Made by a program: the position numbers and the translations under genes. Under the pieces are notes generated by a model. It worked only from the letters and a program-made list of their open reading frames with translations. It was not told the origin of the DNA and made no database searches. Shown piece after piece: positions 16,637-27,317 of a DNA stretch of 64,000 nt (the first letter of the stretch is position 1; the number at the start of each line of letters is the position of its first letter). Origin of the DNA: Paenarthrobacter sp. DKR-5 (GTDB lineage Bacteria > Actinomycetota > Actinomycetes > Actinomycetales > Micrococcaceae); assembly GCF_018531425.1 (NCBI RefSeq), contig NZ_JAHBOI010000009.1:89310-153309 (forward strand), in the 5' to 3' direction.

Positions 16637-18130
16637 TCAGAGTGCGGCGGCGAAGTCCTCGTGCTCGGCGTTGGCAACGTCCTTGCCGACGCCGGGAAAG
16701 GCCGGGGCGTGCACGCCAGCCATCTCCTCAAGGACCCGGATCACCTGGCAGCTGTAGCCGAACTCGTTGTCGTACCAGACGTAGAGCACCGCGTGGCGGC
16801 CGTTGGCGATCGTCGCCAGGCCATCCACGATGCCCGCCCGGCGGGAACCGACGAAGTCGGTGGAGACCACTTCCGGCGAGTCGATGTAGTCGATCTGCTT
16901 GTGCAGGTCCGAGTTCAGCGACATGCCGCGCAGGTAGGCGTTGATCTCGTCCTTGGTCGCCTCGGTCTGAAGCGTCAGGTTCAGGATCGCCATGGACACA
17001 TCCGGGGTGGGCACGCGGATCGAGTTGCCGGTGAGCTTGCCGGCGAGCTCGGGCAGGGCCTTGGCAACGGCCTTCGCGGCGCCGGTTTCGGTCAGCACCA
17101 TGTTCAGCGCGGCCGAACGGCCCCGGCGGTCGCCCTTGTGGAAGTTGTCCGTCAGGTTCTGGTCATTGGTGAAGGAGTGCACAGTCTCCACATGCCCGTG
17201 CTCGACGCCGAAACGGTCATTGACTGCCTTGAGGACGGGGGTGATGGCGTTGGTCGTACACGAGGCGGCAGTGACGATGGTGTCGCTGTCCTCGATCGTG
17301 GCGTGGTTGATGCCGTGCACGATGTTCTTCAAGCTGCCTTTGCCGGGTGCTGTGAGCAGGACGCGGGAGACCCCGCGGCTGCGCAGATGCTGGGACAAGC
17401 CCTCCTCATCGCGCCAACGGCCGGTGTTGTCCACCACGACCGCGTCCTCGATGCCGTAGGCGGTGTAGTCCACGGACGCCGGATCCGAGGAGTAGATCAC
17501 CTGGATGAGCGTGCCGTTGGCCAGGATGGTGTTGTTCTCGGTGTCAACGGTGATGGTGCCCTCGAACGGGCCGTGCACCGAGTCGCGGCGCAATAGGCTG
17601 GCGCGCTTCATCAGGTCGTTCTCCGAGCCTCTGCGGACCACAATGGCGCGCAGCCGCAGCCCGTGGCCGCCGCCGGAGTGCTCGATCAGGATCCGGGCCA
17701 GCAGGCGTCCGATGCGGCCGAAGCCGTACAGCACGACGTCGGTGCTGGTCCGCCCGTCGGCCCCCTGGCGGTCCACGATGTCGGCAAGCTCGTCACGCAG
17801 GAACTGCTCCAGGCTCCGGCCCGCGGCCTCGCTGCGGAAGGCTACCGTGAGCCGCGCGACGTCCACCGATGCCGCGCCCAGCCGAAGCCCGTCGAGGGCG
17901 CTCAGGACGGGGAAGGTTTCCTCGATGGGAAGTTCGACGTCGTCGATCTGGCGGGCGAAGCGGTGCGCCTTGAGCAGTCCCATCACGGACTGGTTGATCA
18001 GGCTGCGGCCGTACACGCTGGTCACGACATTGTTCTCGCGGTACAGGCGGCCGATCAGCGGAATCATCGCTTCGGCAAGCGCCTCCCGACCGCTCCAGCC
18101 CTGCAGGTGTTGGTCAGCGAGGTGGTTCAA
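16637..18130 (-). CDS. gap: Glyceraldehyde-3-phosphate dehydrogenase, long form
   Basis: About 497 residues, roughly 150 longer than a glycolytic GAPDH. The N-terminal ~125 residues are an extension seen in actinobacterial GapB-type enzymes (REALAEAMIPLIGRLYREN). The Rossmann motif YGFGRIGRLLAR follows near 130 and the catalytic cysteine is in SCTTNAITP near 280. These enzymes favour NADP and the gluconeogenic direction. I place the start at TTG 18130 because GGAAGG precedes it by 8 nt; the ATG at 18217 would give 526 residues with an atypical N-terminus. It converges on the lysR gene. Confidence 0.87.
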   Translation of the reverse strand: MNHLADQHLQGWSGREALAEAMIPLIGRLYRENNVVTSVYGRSLINQSVMGLLKAHRFARQIDDVELPIEETFPVLSALDGLRLGAASVDVARLTVAFRSEAAGRSLEQFLRDELADIVDRQGADGRTSTDVVLYGFGRIGRLLARILIEHSGGGHGLRLRAIVVRRGSENDLMKRASLLRRDSVHGPFEGTITVDTENNTILANGTLIQVIYSSDPASVDYTAYGIEDAVVVDNTGRWRDEEGLSQHLRSRGVSRVLLTAPGKGSLKNIVHGINHATIEDSDTIVTAASCTTNAITPVLKAVNDRFGVEHGHVETVHSFTNDQNLTDNFHKGDRRGRSAALNMVLTETGAAKAVAKALPELAGKLTGNSIRVPTPDVSMAILNLTLQTEATKDEINAYLRGMSLNSDLHKQIDYIDSPEVVSTDFVGSRRAGIVDGLATIANGRHAVLYVWYDNEFGYSCQVIRVLEEMAGVHAPAFPGVGKDVANAEHEDFAAAL

Positions 18131-18426
18131 CAGTGTTGCCTTCCGGGTCCACCCGAGACGGCTTGCACTTTCCTGCCGGGCCGCTGCACTGCGGAGACTA
18201 AAGAAAAGTCGGAGCAAGCATCGTCACGGGCTCCTACGTTTGTCACTACTCATTAGACGCGAACCGCGCAACGGAAGTCCACGTGGCGGAAGTGAGATCC
18301 ATCTCATTGCCTCTTGACCGGACGGGGGGTGAAGATGATGTGATACTAAGTAGGCTTGGTATCTTGGTCAAGCAGCCGGCTCGGATATCAAGTCTGCTCG
18401 ACGCACCGATCGAAAGGCACCACCTC
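18131..18426. other. Divergent intergenic region between gap and the hydroxyacid dehydrogenase gene
   Basis: About 296 nt. It holds no credible coding region. It must contain both promoters; TTGACC near 18312 and a GATACT-like element near 18342 are visible but poorly spaced. No repeat or hairpin stands out. Confidence 0.4.
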
Positions 18427-19293
18427 ATGGCACTTGCGGTAACAGTCCTCGGAACAGGCATCATGGGCCGGGGCATGGCCTCCCATCTGCTCAGCGAAGG
18501 TTTCGACGTCACGGTCTGGAACCGGACCCCGGAGAAAGCACAGCCGCTCGCCAACGAGGGGGCCCACGTTGCCACCGACGTCGCCTCTGCCGTGGCCGGC
18601 GCCAAAGTCGTCATCACCATCCTGATCGACGCCGACGCGGTGCTGGAAGTCGCCCGCGAGCTTCCCGGGGCGCTGGCCGAGGGTGCGGTCTGGCTGCAGG
18701 CCTCCACGATCGGCGCCGAGGGAACGGCCGCCGTCGCCCGCTTCGCCGAGCAGAACAACCTTCCCCTCGTGGATTCTCCGGTGCTGGGGACCAAGCAGCC
18801 GGCCGAATCGGGCCAGCTCACGGCCCTCGTCGCCGGGCCCTCCGAGCTCATCAAGGCCGCGCGTCCGGTCCTGGAGGCTATCAGCGCCAAGGTCGTCGAG
18901 ACCGGCAGCCGGATCGGTGACGGCACCGCCCTCAAGCTCGCCTGCAATGCCTGGCTCGCGACCATCACCGCTGGCATCGCCCAGTCGCTGGCGCTGGCTG
19001 CCGCACAGGGCCTCGACCCGCAGCTCTTCCTCGACGCGATCAAGGGCAGCGCGGTGGATACGCCCTATGCGCAGCTCAAGGGCGGTGCCATGACGGCGGA
19101 GACGTACCCGACGGCGTTCGCCCTCGACGGGCTCGCCAAGGACCTGGGCCTGATCACCGACGCCGCCCGGGCTCACGGGGTGGATACGGGCATCCTGGAG
19201 GCGGTCAGCGGCAGGTTCGGCACGGCCAGCGCCGCGGGCCATGGCAGCGAGGACATCGCGGCCGTCTACGAGAGCTTCAAGCACCGTCCCTGA
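18427..19293 (+). CDS. NAD(P)-dependent beta-hydroxyacid dehydrogenase (3-hydroxyisobutyrate dehydrogenase-like)
   Basis: 288-residue enzyme with the N-terminal Rossmann motif VLGTGIMGRGMASHL at residues 7-20, the substrate-binding loop DSPVLGTKQPAESGQL near 118-132 and a lysine region LKLACNAWLATI near 170, where the family catalytic Lys sits. It would oxidise 3-hydroxyisobutyrate, tartronate semialdehyde-type or related beta-hydroxyacids. The ATG at 18427 gives the normal start; the upstream frame extension to 18283 lacks homology. Divergent from gap across about 300 nt, in which I see no other gene. Confidence 0.85.
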   Translation: MALAVTVLGTGIMGRGMASHLLSEGFDVTVWNRTPEKAQPLANEGAHVATDVASAVAGAKVVITILIDADAVLEVARELPGALAEGAVWLQASTIGAEGTAAVARFAEQNNLPLVDSPVLGTKQPAESGQLTALVAGPSELIKAARPVLEAISAKVVETGSRIGDGTALKLACNAWLATITAGIAQSLALAAAQGLDPQLFLDAIKGSAVDTPYAQLKGGAMTAETYPTAFALDGLAKDLGLITDAARAHGVDTGILEAVSGRFGTASAAGHGSEDIAAVYESFKHRP

Positions 19294-19426
19294 CCCCCGG
19301 TTGCAGCCGACCCCTTGCCACCCCCGGGCGCGGAGACAAGAATGGTGCGAAGCGCAGGTCGAGACATGGCCGGCTTTCGCAGTACAAAGCCGACCGTCCC
19401 GTGGCGGCCGGCGGGCAAGGACGATC

Positions 19427-19741
19427 ATGCTCAACGTCCCTCATCTCCGCAGCCATAGCGACGCCGCCCACGTCAGGGATTTCCTCACCACGTGCACGGC
19501 GTCCACCGACGACGAACTGATCCAGCCGTCGCTCGACTCCATGACGGGCGTCTACCTGACCTGGTGCGAGCTGCGCGGCGAAACACCGCTCAGCGACCGC
19601 CGGCTTACCCGGGCGCTGAGAAGGCTCGGCGTGAAACCGACACCGTGGCGGCCGATCCGGCGGCGGCATGCGCGCCGCTATCGGGGGGTCAGGCTCACCG
19701 GACCCCTTGTGACGCAGTACATCCTGGGATCCCTCTACTGA
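19427..19741 (+). CDS. Small winged-helix-like protein, resembles primase C-terminal domain
   Basis: 104 residues from the ATG at 19427. The pattern FLTTCTAS, SMTGVYLTWCELRGETPLSDRRLTRAL, LRRLGVKP and RRYRGVRL resembles the C-terminal winged-helix domain found at the end of phage/plasmid D5-type primase-helicases, here standing alone without primase or helicase. The C-terminal half is strongly basic, suiting nucleic-acid binding. It is monocistronic and ends at a hairpin. Function unknown: a domesticated element fragment or a small DNA-binding protein are the options. Confidence 0.6.
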   Translation: MLNVPHLRSHSDAAHVRDFLTTCTASTDDELIQPSLDSMTGVYLTWCELRGETPLSDRRLTRALRRLGVKPTPWRPIRRRHARRYRGVRLTGPLVTQYILGSLY

Positions 19742-19761
19742 TCGACGGACGCAGGTCCGTG

Positions 19762-19798
19762 CACGTTGGTCCGTGGCGCTAAGCCATGGACCAGCGTG
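19762..19798. terminator. Hairpin between convergent genes, likely bidirectional terminator
   Basis: Sixteen nucleotides (19762-19777) pair with 19783-19798 around a GCTAA loop, with only two G:U wobbles. It sits between the stops of the winged-helix gene and treZ. No T-tract follows on either side, so efficiency as an intrinsic terminator is uncertain, but the location is right. Confidence 0.55.
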
Positions 19799-19802
19799 AG
19801 CC

Positions 19803-21539
19803 TCAGGCCGTCCGTCCGACGACGGCACTGGCGCCCGGAAGGTCCAGGGTGCCGGCGCCGGGACCGATGCCGGGCTCGGTGGAGAGAAGGATTTCTTCGA
19901 AGGCCACGGGTACGCTCCTGGCGCCGTCCGCAAGGTTCACCGCGACGGCGAGGGCTCCGCGCCGCATCAGGAACCACTGGTTGGACTCGTCGAATTCGGC
20001 CGCCACCTCGCCGAACCTAGGGTCGGTCAGCTCCGGCACCTCACGGCGGAGCCGGAGCAGCGCGCGGTAGAGCTCCAGCAACCGGGCGTGGTCCCCTTGC
20101 CCGGCCTCGGACCAGTCGAGCTTCGAGCGTTCGAAGGTGGCCGGATCCTGCGGGTCGGGCACCACCGCGGCGTCCCAGCCCATCCGTTCGAACTCCTTGA
20201 TCCGGCCCTCCGCCGTCGCCTTGCCGAGTTCCGGCTCAGGGTGCGAGGTGAAGAACTGCCACGGCGTAGAGGCACCGTATTCCTCTCCCATGAAGAGCAT
20301 CGGCGTGAACGGTGCGGTCAGGTTCAGCACAGCGGCGACCGCGAGGCGCCCGTAGCTCTCGGTGGCACTGATGCGGTCCCCGATCGCGCGGTTGCCCACC
20401 TGGTCGTGGTTCTGGATGCAGGTCACCAGTCGCCAGGTCGGAGTCTTGTGCAGATCCAGGGGCCGGCCATGGACACGGCCGCGGAAGGTGGACAGCGTGC
20501 CGTCGTGGAAGAACCCGCGCGTCACCACCTTGGCCAGCGCGGCAAGGGAATTGAAGTCCTCGTAGTAGCCGGCGGTTTCACCGGTGACATTGACGTGCAC
20601 CGCGTGGTGGAAATCGTCGCTCCACTGGCCGGTGAGGCCGTACCCGTTGGCTTCGCGGGAGGTGATCAGCTTCGGGTCGTTGAGATCCGACTCCGCCACC
20701 AGGAACAACGGTTTACCCAGCTGCGCGGAGAGCACGTCGACTTGCGCCGCCATCTCCTCCAGCAGGTGCACCGCCGTGTGGTCCGCCAGCGCGTGCACCG
20801 CATCCAGACGGAGGCCGTCCACGTGGTAGTCGCGCAGCCACATCAGGGCGTTCTGCAGGATGTACGAGCGGACCTCCCCGGAATCCGGCCCGTCGAGGTT
20901 GATGCTCTCCCCCCACGTGTTCGAGCCCCCGGAGCTCATGTACGGTCCGAAGTTCGGCAGATAGTTCCCGCTCGGCCCGAGGTGGTTGTAGACCACGTCC
21001 TGGATCACGCCGAGGCCGTGGCGATGGGCTGCGTCCACGAAGCGCTGGTAGGCCGCAGGGCCGCCGTACTGCTCCTGGACGGTGTACCACAGCACGCCGT
21101 CGTAGCCCCAGTTGTGCGTGCCGTTGAAACCGTTGACCGGCAGCAGCTCCACGAAGTCGATCCCCAGCTCCACGAGGTAGGGAAGCTTCCCGATGGCTGC
21201 GTCGAGGGTGCCCTCCGGGGTGAAGGTTCCGATGTGCAGCTCGTAAATCGAGCCGCCCGCCAGCTGCCGGCCGCGCCAGCCGCCGTCCTGCCACTCGTGC
21301 GCGCCGGGATTGAACGTGCGCGAGAGCTCGTGCACGCCGCGGGGCTGCCGCCGCGAGCGCGGGTCCGGGAACGCCTTGTCCGAGCCGTCCAGCAGGTAGC
21401 CGTAGTCGACTTCTCCCTGCGGTTCCCTGCCCGGACGCCACCAGCCGCCGCCGATCGGGGACATCGGGATCGTTTCACCGCCGGCGGAGAGCTCCACCTT
21501 GCCGGCCTTGGGGGCCCAGACGTCGAATCTGCTACTCAT
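19803..21539 (-). CDS. treZ: Malto-oligosyltrehalose trehalohydrolase
   Basis: 578-residue GH13 enzyme. An N-terminal E-set domain ([13 protein letters not shown]) is followed by the alpha-amylase barrel with [37 protein letters not shown] (nucleophile Asp), [10 protein letters not shown] (acid Glu) and [11 protein letters not shown]. TreZ hydrolyses the bond next to the terminal trehalose unit made by TreY, releasing free trehalose. The ATG at 21539 follows AAGGAGCACGCC and overlaps the treY stop by 8 nt, so the two are translationally coupled. Last gene of glgX-treY-treZ. Confidence 0.95.
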   Translation of the reverse strand: MSSRFDVWAPKAGKVELSAGGETIPMSPIGGGWWRPGREPQGEVDYGYLLDGSDKAFPDPRSRRQPRGVHELSRTFNPGAHEWQDGGWRGRQLAGGSIYELHIGTFTPEGTLDAAIGKLPYLVELGIDFVELLPVNGFNGTHNWGYDGVLWYTVQEQYGGPAAYQRFVDAAHRHGLGVIQDVVYNHLGPSGNYLPNFGPYMSSGGSNTWGESINLDGPDSGEVRSYILQNALMWLRDYHVDGLRLDAVHALADHTAVHLLEEMAAQVDVLSAQLGKPLFLVAESDLNDPKLITSREANGYGLTGQWSDDFHHAVHVNVTGETAGYYEDFNSLAALAKVVTRGFFHDGTLSTFRGRVHGRPLDLHKTPTWRLVTCIQNHDQVGNRAIGDRISATESYGRLAVAAVLNLTAPFTPMLFMGEEYGASTPWQFFTSHPEPELGKATAEGRIKEFERMGWDAAVVPDPQDPATFERSKLDWSEAGQGDHARLLELYRALLRLRREVPELTDPRFGEVAAEFDESNQWFLMRRGALAVAVNLADGARSVPVAFEEILLSTEPGIGPGAGTLDLPGASAVVGRTA

Positions 21540-23907
21540 GGCGTGCTCCTTGGCTCGGGTCGTTTGCGGCACCAGGGGCAGCAGCGTCGCTGCGGGCCAG
21601 CAGGGCGACCGGATAAGTGGCGAGCAGGTCGCGGACCAGGACGGTGCCCGCGTCGTGCCGGTTCCGGGTCAGGACGTCGGTCACCGGATAGGGCAGGTCC
21701 AGGCTTGTGCGCGCCCAGCCTCCCCTGCGTTCCAGGCCCAGCGGCAGCCGGGTCGCCACCGTGATGGCCCCGCCCCGGTCGAAAGCCAGCAGGGATGCCG
21801 TCTCGGGGCCGGCTGCCGTGAGCGGCTCGTAGCCGGTGAAGAGCGACGGCGAGTCCCTCCGCAGCCTTAGCGCGGCGCTGGTGACCAGCAGTTTCGCCTT
21901 GGCGTCGGGGCCGACGGCGGGGAGCGCCCCCGCGTCGATCTGTTCCAGCGCCGTGCGCCGCGCCTCGAAGTCCACCCGGCGGCGGTTGTCCGGGTCCACC
22001 AGGGAGTCCTCCCAGAATTCGCTGCCCTGGTACACGTCGGGCACGCCGGGCATGGTCAGCTGCACCAGCTTCGCAGAGAGCGAGTTGGACCAGCCCGCCG
22101 CGCGGATGCGGTTCACCAGCGCACCGACCGTCCGCGACACTTCCTCGTTGTCGTACGCCGCGTCGACGAGCCGGTGCATCGCGGCCTCGAACTCCTCGTT
22201 CGGCGCCGTCCAGCGCGTGGAATTTCCCGCCTCGCGGGCTGCCTTTTCGGCGTACGCGTGCGCCCGCTCGCGCGAAAGCGGCCATGCGCCGATGATCGCC
22301 TGCCACAGCAGGTTGCTGAGCGGGCCGTCCGGCAGCGGCGCCGCAGCATCGAGCGTGCTCAGGGTCTGCGCCCACTCTCCGGGGATTTCGGACAGGACGT
22401 TGATCCGGGCCCGCACGTCCTCGGAGCGCTTGGTGTCGTGCGTGGAAAGGGTGGTCATTGAATGCGGTGCCGAGGCAAGCCGCTGGCGCTGCCTGTCGTG
22501 GAACTCCGCCGGGGCGAGCGCGAAGACGGAGGGATCCGCGCCGACTTCGTTCAGCGACGTGAGCCGGGTGTACCGGTAAAAGGCCGTGTCCTCCACGCCC
22601 TTCGCCATCACCATGCCGGAGGTCTGCTGGAACCGCGTGGCAAGTTCGCCCAGCGGCTCACCGGCGGTCCGCCCCTGGCCGGCAAGCAGCGGCAGCAGCA
22701 CCTGCAGCGCCCCGGCCAGGTCCGGCCGGTGTTCGGCCGCGAGCCGGCCGGCTTCCTCAAGGTAGGCCGCTCCTTCGGGGAGGTAGCTGCGGTACACCGG
22801 GAAGCAGGCGAGCAGTTCCGCCAGCGCGTCCGCCGCTGTCTCCGGCGCCAGGCCGGCGTCGGCCGGGACGAGCCGCGCGAGCCGGAGGACCTCCGAACGC
22901 AGGATGCCGTCGGCAATGCCGCGCTTCGTGCCGTGAATCATCGAATGGTAGTCGGCCGGCGTGCCCTCACGCAGGCTCCCGTCGAGGGCATCCAGGGCCG
23001 CCTGGCCGGCAGGATCGGTGAAGAGCCTGTCGACGTCGGCCAGCGCGTCATAGCCGGTGGTGCCGTCGCAGGCCCAGCCTGCGGGCAGTTCCTCGCCGGG
23101 TTCGAGGATCTTTTCGATCAGGACGTAGCCGCCCCGGGCCAGCTCGCGGAGCCTTTCCAGGTAGCCCGCCGGATCAGCAAGGCCGTCCGGGTGGTCCACT
23201 CGGAGGCCATCCACGAGGCCCTCGTCGATCCAACGGCCGATTTCGGCGTGCGATTCATCGAAGACCCACGGGACCTCCACCTTCACGCCCGCAAGGGAGC
23301 TGACCCCGAAGAAGCGCCGGTAGTTCAGCTCGGCGTCCTCCCGCCGCCAGTTCACCAGCTCGTAGTGCTGGCGCTCGTGCACGCGGACGGGGCTCGCCCC
23401 GTCATCGGCGGTGCCATCGGCGATCGGGTAGCGGTTGTCGTAGTAGCGCAGTTCGCCGTCCACGATCTTCAGCTCATCGAGTTCGTGCTCGCCGTCGCCG
23501 AGCACCGGAATGCGTACTTTGCCGCCGCCGAAGTCCCAGTCGACGTCGAAGGCCTCCGCATAGCGGGACTGCCGGCCCTCCTTCAGCAGCGACCACCACC
23601 AGGGGTTGTCCGCAGGTGTGGCGACCCCTTGATGGTTGGGCACGATGTCCACCAGGACACCCAGCCCGGCTGCCCGGGCTGCTGCCGAGAGTGCCTCAAG
23701 GCCCGAGGGCCCGCCCCGGGACTCGTCGACGGAGGTCGGGTCGGTCACGTCATAGCCGTGGTCAGAGCCCTTCTCAGCCGTGAGGATCGGGGAGAGGTAG
23801 ACCCAGTCCGCGCCGAGCCGGCGGATGTAATCCACCAGCCCGGCAGCGTCCTGAAGGGTCAGCGACTCGCGGATCTGCAAGCGGTAGGTCGACACTGGTT
23901 TCTTCAT
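21532..23907 (-). CDS. treY: Malto-oligosyltrehalose synthase
   Basis: 791-residue GH13 enzyme that isomerises the reducing-end alpha-1,4 bond of maltodextrin to an alpha,alpha-1,1 bond. It starts with the family opening [19 protein letters not shown], then [50 protein letters not shown] (nucleophile) and [13 protein letters not shown] (acid). Length matches the family. I chose the ATG at 23907 (MKKPVST) because AGGGGAACT sits directly before it; the longer start at 23931 is less likely. It lies 77 nt after glgX and overlaps treZ, as expected for a glycogen-to-trehalose operon. Confidence 0.95.
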   Translation of the reverse strand: MKKPVSTYRLQIRESLTLQDAAGLVDYIRRLGADWVYLSPILTAEKGSDHGYDVTDPTSVDESRGGPSGLEALSAAARAAGLGVLVDIVPNHQGVATPADNPWWWSLLKEGRQSRYAEAFDVDWDFGGGKVRIPVLGDGEHELDELKIVDGELRYYDNRYPIADGTADDGASPVRVHERQHYELVNWRREDAELNYRRFFGVSSLAGVKVEVPWVFDESHAEIGRWIDEGLVDGLRVDHPDGLADPAGYLERLRELARGGYVLIEKILEPGEELPAGWACDGTTGYDALADVDRLFTDPAGQAALDALDGSLREGTPADYHSMIHGTKRGIADGILRSEVLRLARLVPADAGLAPETAADALAELLACFPVYRSYLPEGAAYLEEAGRLAAEHRPDLAGALQVLLPLLAGQGRTAGEPLGELATRFQQTSGMVMAKGVEDTAFYRYTRLTSLNEVGADPSVFALAPAEFHDRQRQRLASAPHSMTTLSTHDTKRSEDVRARINVLSEIPGEWAQTLSTLDAAAPLPDGPLSNLLWQAIIGAWPLSRERAHAYAEKAAREAGNSTRWTAPNEEFEAAMHRLVDAAYDNEEVSRTVGALVNRIRAAGWSNSLSAKLVQLTMPGVPDVYQGSEFWEDSLVDPDNRRRVDFEARRTALEQIDAGALPAVGPDAKAKLLVTSAALRLRRDSPSLFTGYEPLTAAGPETASLLAFDRGGAITVATRLPLGLERRGGWARTSLDLPYPVTDVLTRNRHDAGTVLVRDLLATYPVALLARSDAAAPGAANDPSQGARHE

Positions 23908-23984
23908 AGTTCCCCTCATATGCGTTCCCATGTCTGCTTCCCGCGTTCCGCGCAGCCGGCAGCCGGCGGCGCCCTGCGCGGGCC

Positions 23985-26204
23985 CTAGTTCTGCGGAGCC
24001 TTCAGCACCGGTCCGGCGGGCGGCTCGTTCTCCGTGAGCGCCCCGGCGGCCATCGTGGCCAGCGATGCGGCCACCGAGTGGTCCGGTTCGGTCTCGGGCT
24101 CGGTGAAGGCCCTCAGGACGATCATCGATTTCGCCTCCACCTCAAGGGACTCGCCGGCATTGCTCAGCGGCTCGCCGTCGTCGTGTCCGGCGGTGTTGAT
24201 CACTTCTTCCCACCGCGCCCCGTACTCCTCGGGCGGCAGCGTGAAGCCCACGCCCTCGTCCCCGGAGTTGAAGTACAGCAGGAAGTTCTCGTCGGTGATG
24301 CGCCGTCCGCGGTTGTCCACCCCGGCGATGCCGTCACCGTTGAGGAACATACCGACAGCACGCGAGAGCCCGTTGTCCCAGTCCTCGGGGACCATGACCG
24401 AGCCGTCAACGTTCAGCCAGACCACGTCCGGGAGCCGCTCGCCCTCGCCGCGGCGCACCGGCCGGCCGTCGAAGAACCGGCTCCGGCGGAACGTGGGATG
24501 GTCATGACGGAGTTTCGACACGGCGGCCACGAATTCCGTCAGCGGCTTGTCCATCGCATCCCAGTGCACCCAGGTGAGTTCGGAATCCTGGCAGTAGCCA
24601 TTGTTGTTGCCGTCCTGGGTGCGGCCGAGCTCGTCGCCGTGCAACACCATCGGCACACCCTGCGACAAGAGCAGCGTCGCGAGGAAGTTCCGCTGCTGCC
24701 GTGCCCGCAGGGCCAGCACCTTCTCGTCATCGGTGGGGCCTTCGGCGCCGCAGTTCCAGGAACGGTTGTGGGACTCGCCGTCGTTGTTGTCCTCGCCGTT
24801 GGCCTCATTGTGCTTCTCGTTGTAGGAGACCAGGTCGCGCAGGGTGAAGCCGTCATGGGCCGTGACGAAGTTGATCGACGCCACCGGGCGGCGCCCGGAG
24901 CTCTCGTACAGGTCCGCGGAGCCGGTCAGCCGGGAGGCGAATTCGCCCAGCGTGGACGGTTCGCCGCGCCAGAAGTCGCGCACGGTGTCGCGGTACTTGC
25001 CGTTCCATTCGGTCCACTGCGGCGGGAAGTTGCCGACCTGGTAGCCGCCGGGGCCGACGTCCCACGGTTCGGCGATGAGCTTGACCTGGGAAACCACCGG
25101 ATCCTGCTGCACCATTTCAAAGAAGGTCGACAGGCGGTCCACGTCGTAGAACTCGCGGGCCAGGGTGGAGGCGAGGTCGAACCGGAACCCGTCCACACGC
25201 ATTTCGGTGGCCCAGTAGCGCAGCGAGTCCATCAGCAGCTGCAGCGAGTGCGGGTGGCGCACGTTCAGCGAGTTGCCGGTGCCCGTGTAGTCCATGTAGT
25301 ACTGCTTGTCGTCGTCGACGAGCCGGTAGTACGCCTGGCTGTCGATGCCCTTGAACGACAGCGTGGGCCCGAGGTGGTTGCCCTCAGCGGTGTGGTTGTA
25401 GACGACGTCGAGGATGACCTCGATGCCGGCCTGGTGCAGGGCGCGGACCATGGCCTTGAATTCCTGGACCTGCTCGCCGAGGGCGCCGGTGGCGCTGTAG
25501 GAGTTCTGCGGAGCGAAGAAGCCGATGGTGTTGTAGCCCCAGTAGTTCGACAGGCCCTTGTCCTTCAGGATGCTGTCCTGGACGAACTGGTGCACCGGCA
25601 TCAGCTCGATGGCCGTGACCCCGAGTTTCTGCAGGTGCGCGATGACGGCCGGGTGGGCGACGCCGGCATAGGTGCCGCGCTGCTCTTCGGGGATTTCCGG
25701 GTGCTGGGCGGTCAGGCCCTTCACGTGCGCCTCGTAGATGACCGAGCGGTGGTAGGGGGTCTGCGGGGCGCTGTCCCCGGTCCAGTCGAAGAACGGGTTG
25801 ATCACGACGCCGAGCATCATGTGCGGGCCCGAGTCCGCGTCGTTGCGCGAATCGGGGTCGCCCAGATTGTAGGAGAAGAGCGCCGGATCCCAGTCGATTT
25901 CACCGCAGGTTGCCTTGGCGTAGGGATCGAGCAGCAGCTTGTTCGGGTTGCAGCGGAATCCGTTGGCCGGATCGTACGGACCGTGGACCCGGTACCCGTA
26001 CTTCTGTCCCGGCTTCACCTGCGGAAGGTAGCAGTGCCAGACGTAGCCGTCGACCTCAGTGAGCTGGATCCGCTCTTCGGCGCCCTCCGCGTCGATCAGG
26101 CACAGTTCGACCTTTTCAGCCACCTCGCTGAAGAGCGCGAAATTGGTGCCGTTGCCGTCGAAAGTGGCCCCCAGCGGATAAGCTTTGCCCGGCCAAATTT
26201 CCAT
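23985..26204 (-). CDS. glgX: Glycogen debranching enzyme GlgX
   Basis: 739-residue isoamylase-type GH13 protein. A CBM48 domain (residues 1-110, [20 protein letters not shown]) precedes the barrel with [10 protein letters not shown] ([16 protein letters not shown]), [24 protein letters not shown] (nucleophile Asp), [13 protein letters not shown] (acid Glu) and [11 protein letters not shown]. GlgX removes alpha-1,6 branches from limit dextrin, and in this operon it supplies linear maltodextrin to TreY/TreZ. The ATG at 26204 follows AGGGAGTTCGC. It is the promoter-proximal gene and diverges from a LysR gene 132 nt away. Confidence 0.95.
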   Translation of the reverse strand: MEIWPGKAYPLGATFDGNGTNFALFSEVAEKVELCLIDAEGAEERIQLTEVDGYVWHCYLPQVKPGQKYGYRVHGPYDPANGFRCNPNKLLLDPYAKATCGEIDWDPALFSYNLGDPDSRNDADSGPHMMLGVVINPFFDWTGDSAPQTPYHRSVIYEAHVKGLTAQHPEIPEEQRGTYAGVAHPAVIAHLQKLGVTAIELMPVHQFVQDSILKDKGLSNYWGYNTIGFFAPQNSYSATGALGEQVQEFKAMVRALHQAGIEVILDVVYNHTAEGNHLGPTLSFKGIDSQAYYRLVDDDKQYYMDYTGTGNSLNVRHPHSLQLLMDSLRYWATEMRVDGFRFDLASTLAREFYDVDRLSTFFEMVQQDPVVSQVKLIAEPWDVGPGGYQVGNFPPQWTEWNGKYRDTVRDFWRGEPSTLGEFASRLTGSADLYESSGRRPVASINFVTAHDGFTLRDLVSYNEKHNEANGEDNNDGESHNRSWNCGAEGPTDDEKVLALRARQQRNFLATLLLSQGVPMVLHGDELGRTQDGNNNGYCQDSELTWVHWDAMDKPLTEFVAAVSKLRHDHPTFRRSRFFDGRPVRRGEGERLPDVVWLNVDGSVMVPEDWDNGLSRAVGMFLNGDGIAGVDNRGRRITDENFLLYFNSGDEGVGFTLPPEEYGARWEEVINTAGHDDGEPLSNAGESLEVEAKSMIVLRAFTEPETEPDHSVAASLATMAAGALTENEPPAGPVLKAPQN

Positions 26205-26336
26205 GCGAACTCCCTGTGTAGGTCCCACTGACCGCTAGTTTGGTCTGGCTCAACGGTACCCTAGCTGCAGAACTAATAAGTACACTTCACATCCATGTGA
26301 CAGCCGCTTCCGAGAGGTGAGGCATATCATGCCGAT

Positions 26337-27263
26337 ATGGCATCCGAGTGGCCGGACCTGAAGGTCCTGGAACTGTTGGTAGCGGTCTCCCTCCAGGGCA
26401 GTCTCGGCGCGGCAGCGAGATCCGTCGGCATGGCACAGCCCAACGCCAGCCGGGCCCTGTCCCAGCTGGAGAAATCGCTGAACCTGGCCCTGCTGGAGCG
26501 CACTCCGAGAGGTTCCAAACTGACCCCGGCGGGAGCGGTGGTGGTGGACTGGTCGCGGTCAGTGCTCGAGGCGGCCGAGCGGCTCCTCTCCGGCAGTGCC
26601 GCACTCCGTTCCGAGCAGCTGAGCCATGTGGCCGTTGGCGCGAGCATGACCGTGGCGGAGCACCTGATGCCGCTCTGGCTGGGCGAGCTCAGGCGCCGGC
26701 AGCCCGACGTCGAAATCCGCCTCGAAGTGGCCAATTCGGCGGAAATTTTCGAGCGGGTGGCGGCCGGCGCGTACGACGTCGGCTTCGTGGAGTCCCGAAG
26801 CGTCCCCGCCGGACTAGCCTGCAGCACGGTCGCGACGGACAGACTGGTCCTGGTCGTCTCCGCCGAACACCGCTGGGCGGCGCGGAGGTCACCGGTGGAG
26901 GCCGCGGAACTAGCGGCGGAGCGGCTGGTGGTCAGGGAACCCGGCTCAGGCACCCGCAGCGTGCTCGACGACGCCCTCGCCTCCTATGAGCGGGCCGAGC
27001 CGCTCCTGGAGCTGAACAGCAACGCCGCAGTGAAGATCAGCGTCGCCGCCGGCGTCGGTCCGGCGGTGCTGAGCGGGCTGGCCGTTGAGGCCGCCCTGCG
27101 CACCGGCGAGCTGCGGGCGGTGCCGGTGGCAGGAGTGGACCTGAGGCGGAAACTGCGGGCGGTCTGGACCGCCGGGCGGCGCTTGAGCGACCCGGCGGCC
27201 GAGCTGGTGCATCTGGCGCGGCGGGTTGCCCCCGCAGGAACCCGGGCAGTCCCAACCTCTTGA
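26337..27263 (+). CDS. LysR family transcriptional regulator
   Basis: 308-residue LysR-type regulator. The helix-turn-helix is residues 8-65 (LELLVAVSLQGSLGAAARSVGMAQPNASRA in two parts) and the effector domain about 90-300 with VAVGASMTVAEHLMP and MPLWLGEL. It belongs to the CysB-like/YwfK-type group that begins with a hydrophobic-substrate domain, but the ligand cannot be named. Divergent from glgX, so it may influence the trehalose operon, although LysR genes near metabolic operons are not always functionally linked. The next gene downstream is the copper operon with its own promoter. Confidence 0.85.
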   Translation: MASEWPDLKVLELLVAVSLQGSLGAAARSVGMAQPNASRALSQLEKSLNLALLERTPRGSKLTPAGAVVVDWSRSVLEAAERLLSGSAALRSEQLSHVAVGASMTVAEHLMPLWLGELRRRQPDVEIRLEVANSAEIFERVAAGAYDVGFVESRSVPAGLACSTVATDRLVLVVSAEHRWAARRSPVEAAELAAERLVVREPGSGTRSVLDDALASYERAEPLLELNSNAAVKISVAAGVGPAVLSGLAVEAALRTGELRAVPVAGVDLRRKLRAVWTAGRRLSDPAAELVHLARRVAPAGTRAVPTS

Positions 27264-27288
27264 CGCATACCCCCCGAGGGTATAGATT
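27260..27288 (+). promoter_or_regulatory. csoR promoter with CsoR operator in the spacer
   Basis: TTGACG (27260-27265) and TAGATT (27283-27288) form -35 and -10 with a 17-bp spacer. The spacer holds ATACCC-CCCGA-GGGTAT (27267-27283), a GC-rich inverted repeat matching the known TACCC...GGGTA operator style of CsoR regulators. Cu(I)-free CsoR bound here would exclude RNA polymerase. Confidence 0.75.
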
Positions 27289-27317
27289 CGAACGCGCAAC
27301 GCAGGGAAGGACCTCTC

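Noticed and set aside
24078..26231. 717-codon frame antisense to glgX
   Set aside because: Low-complexity translation, no motif; glgX is unambiguous.
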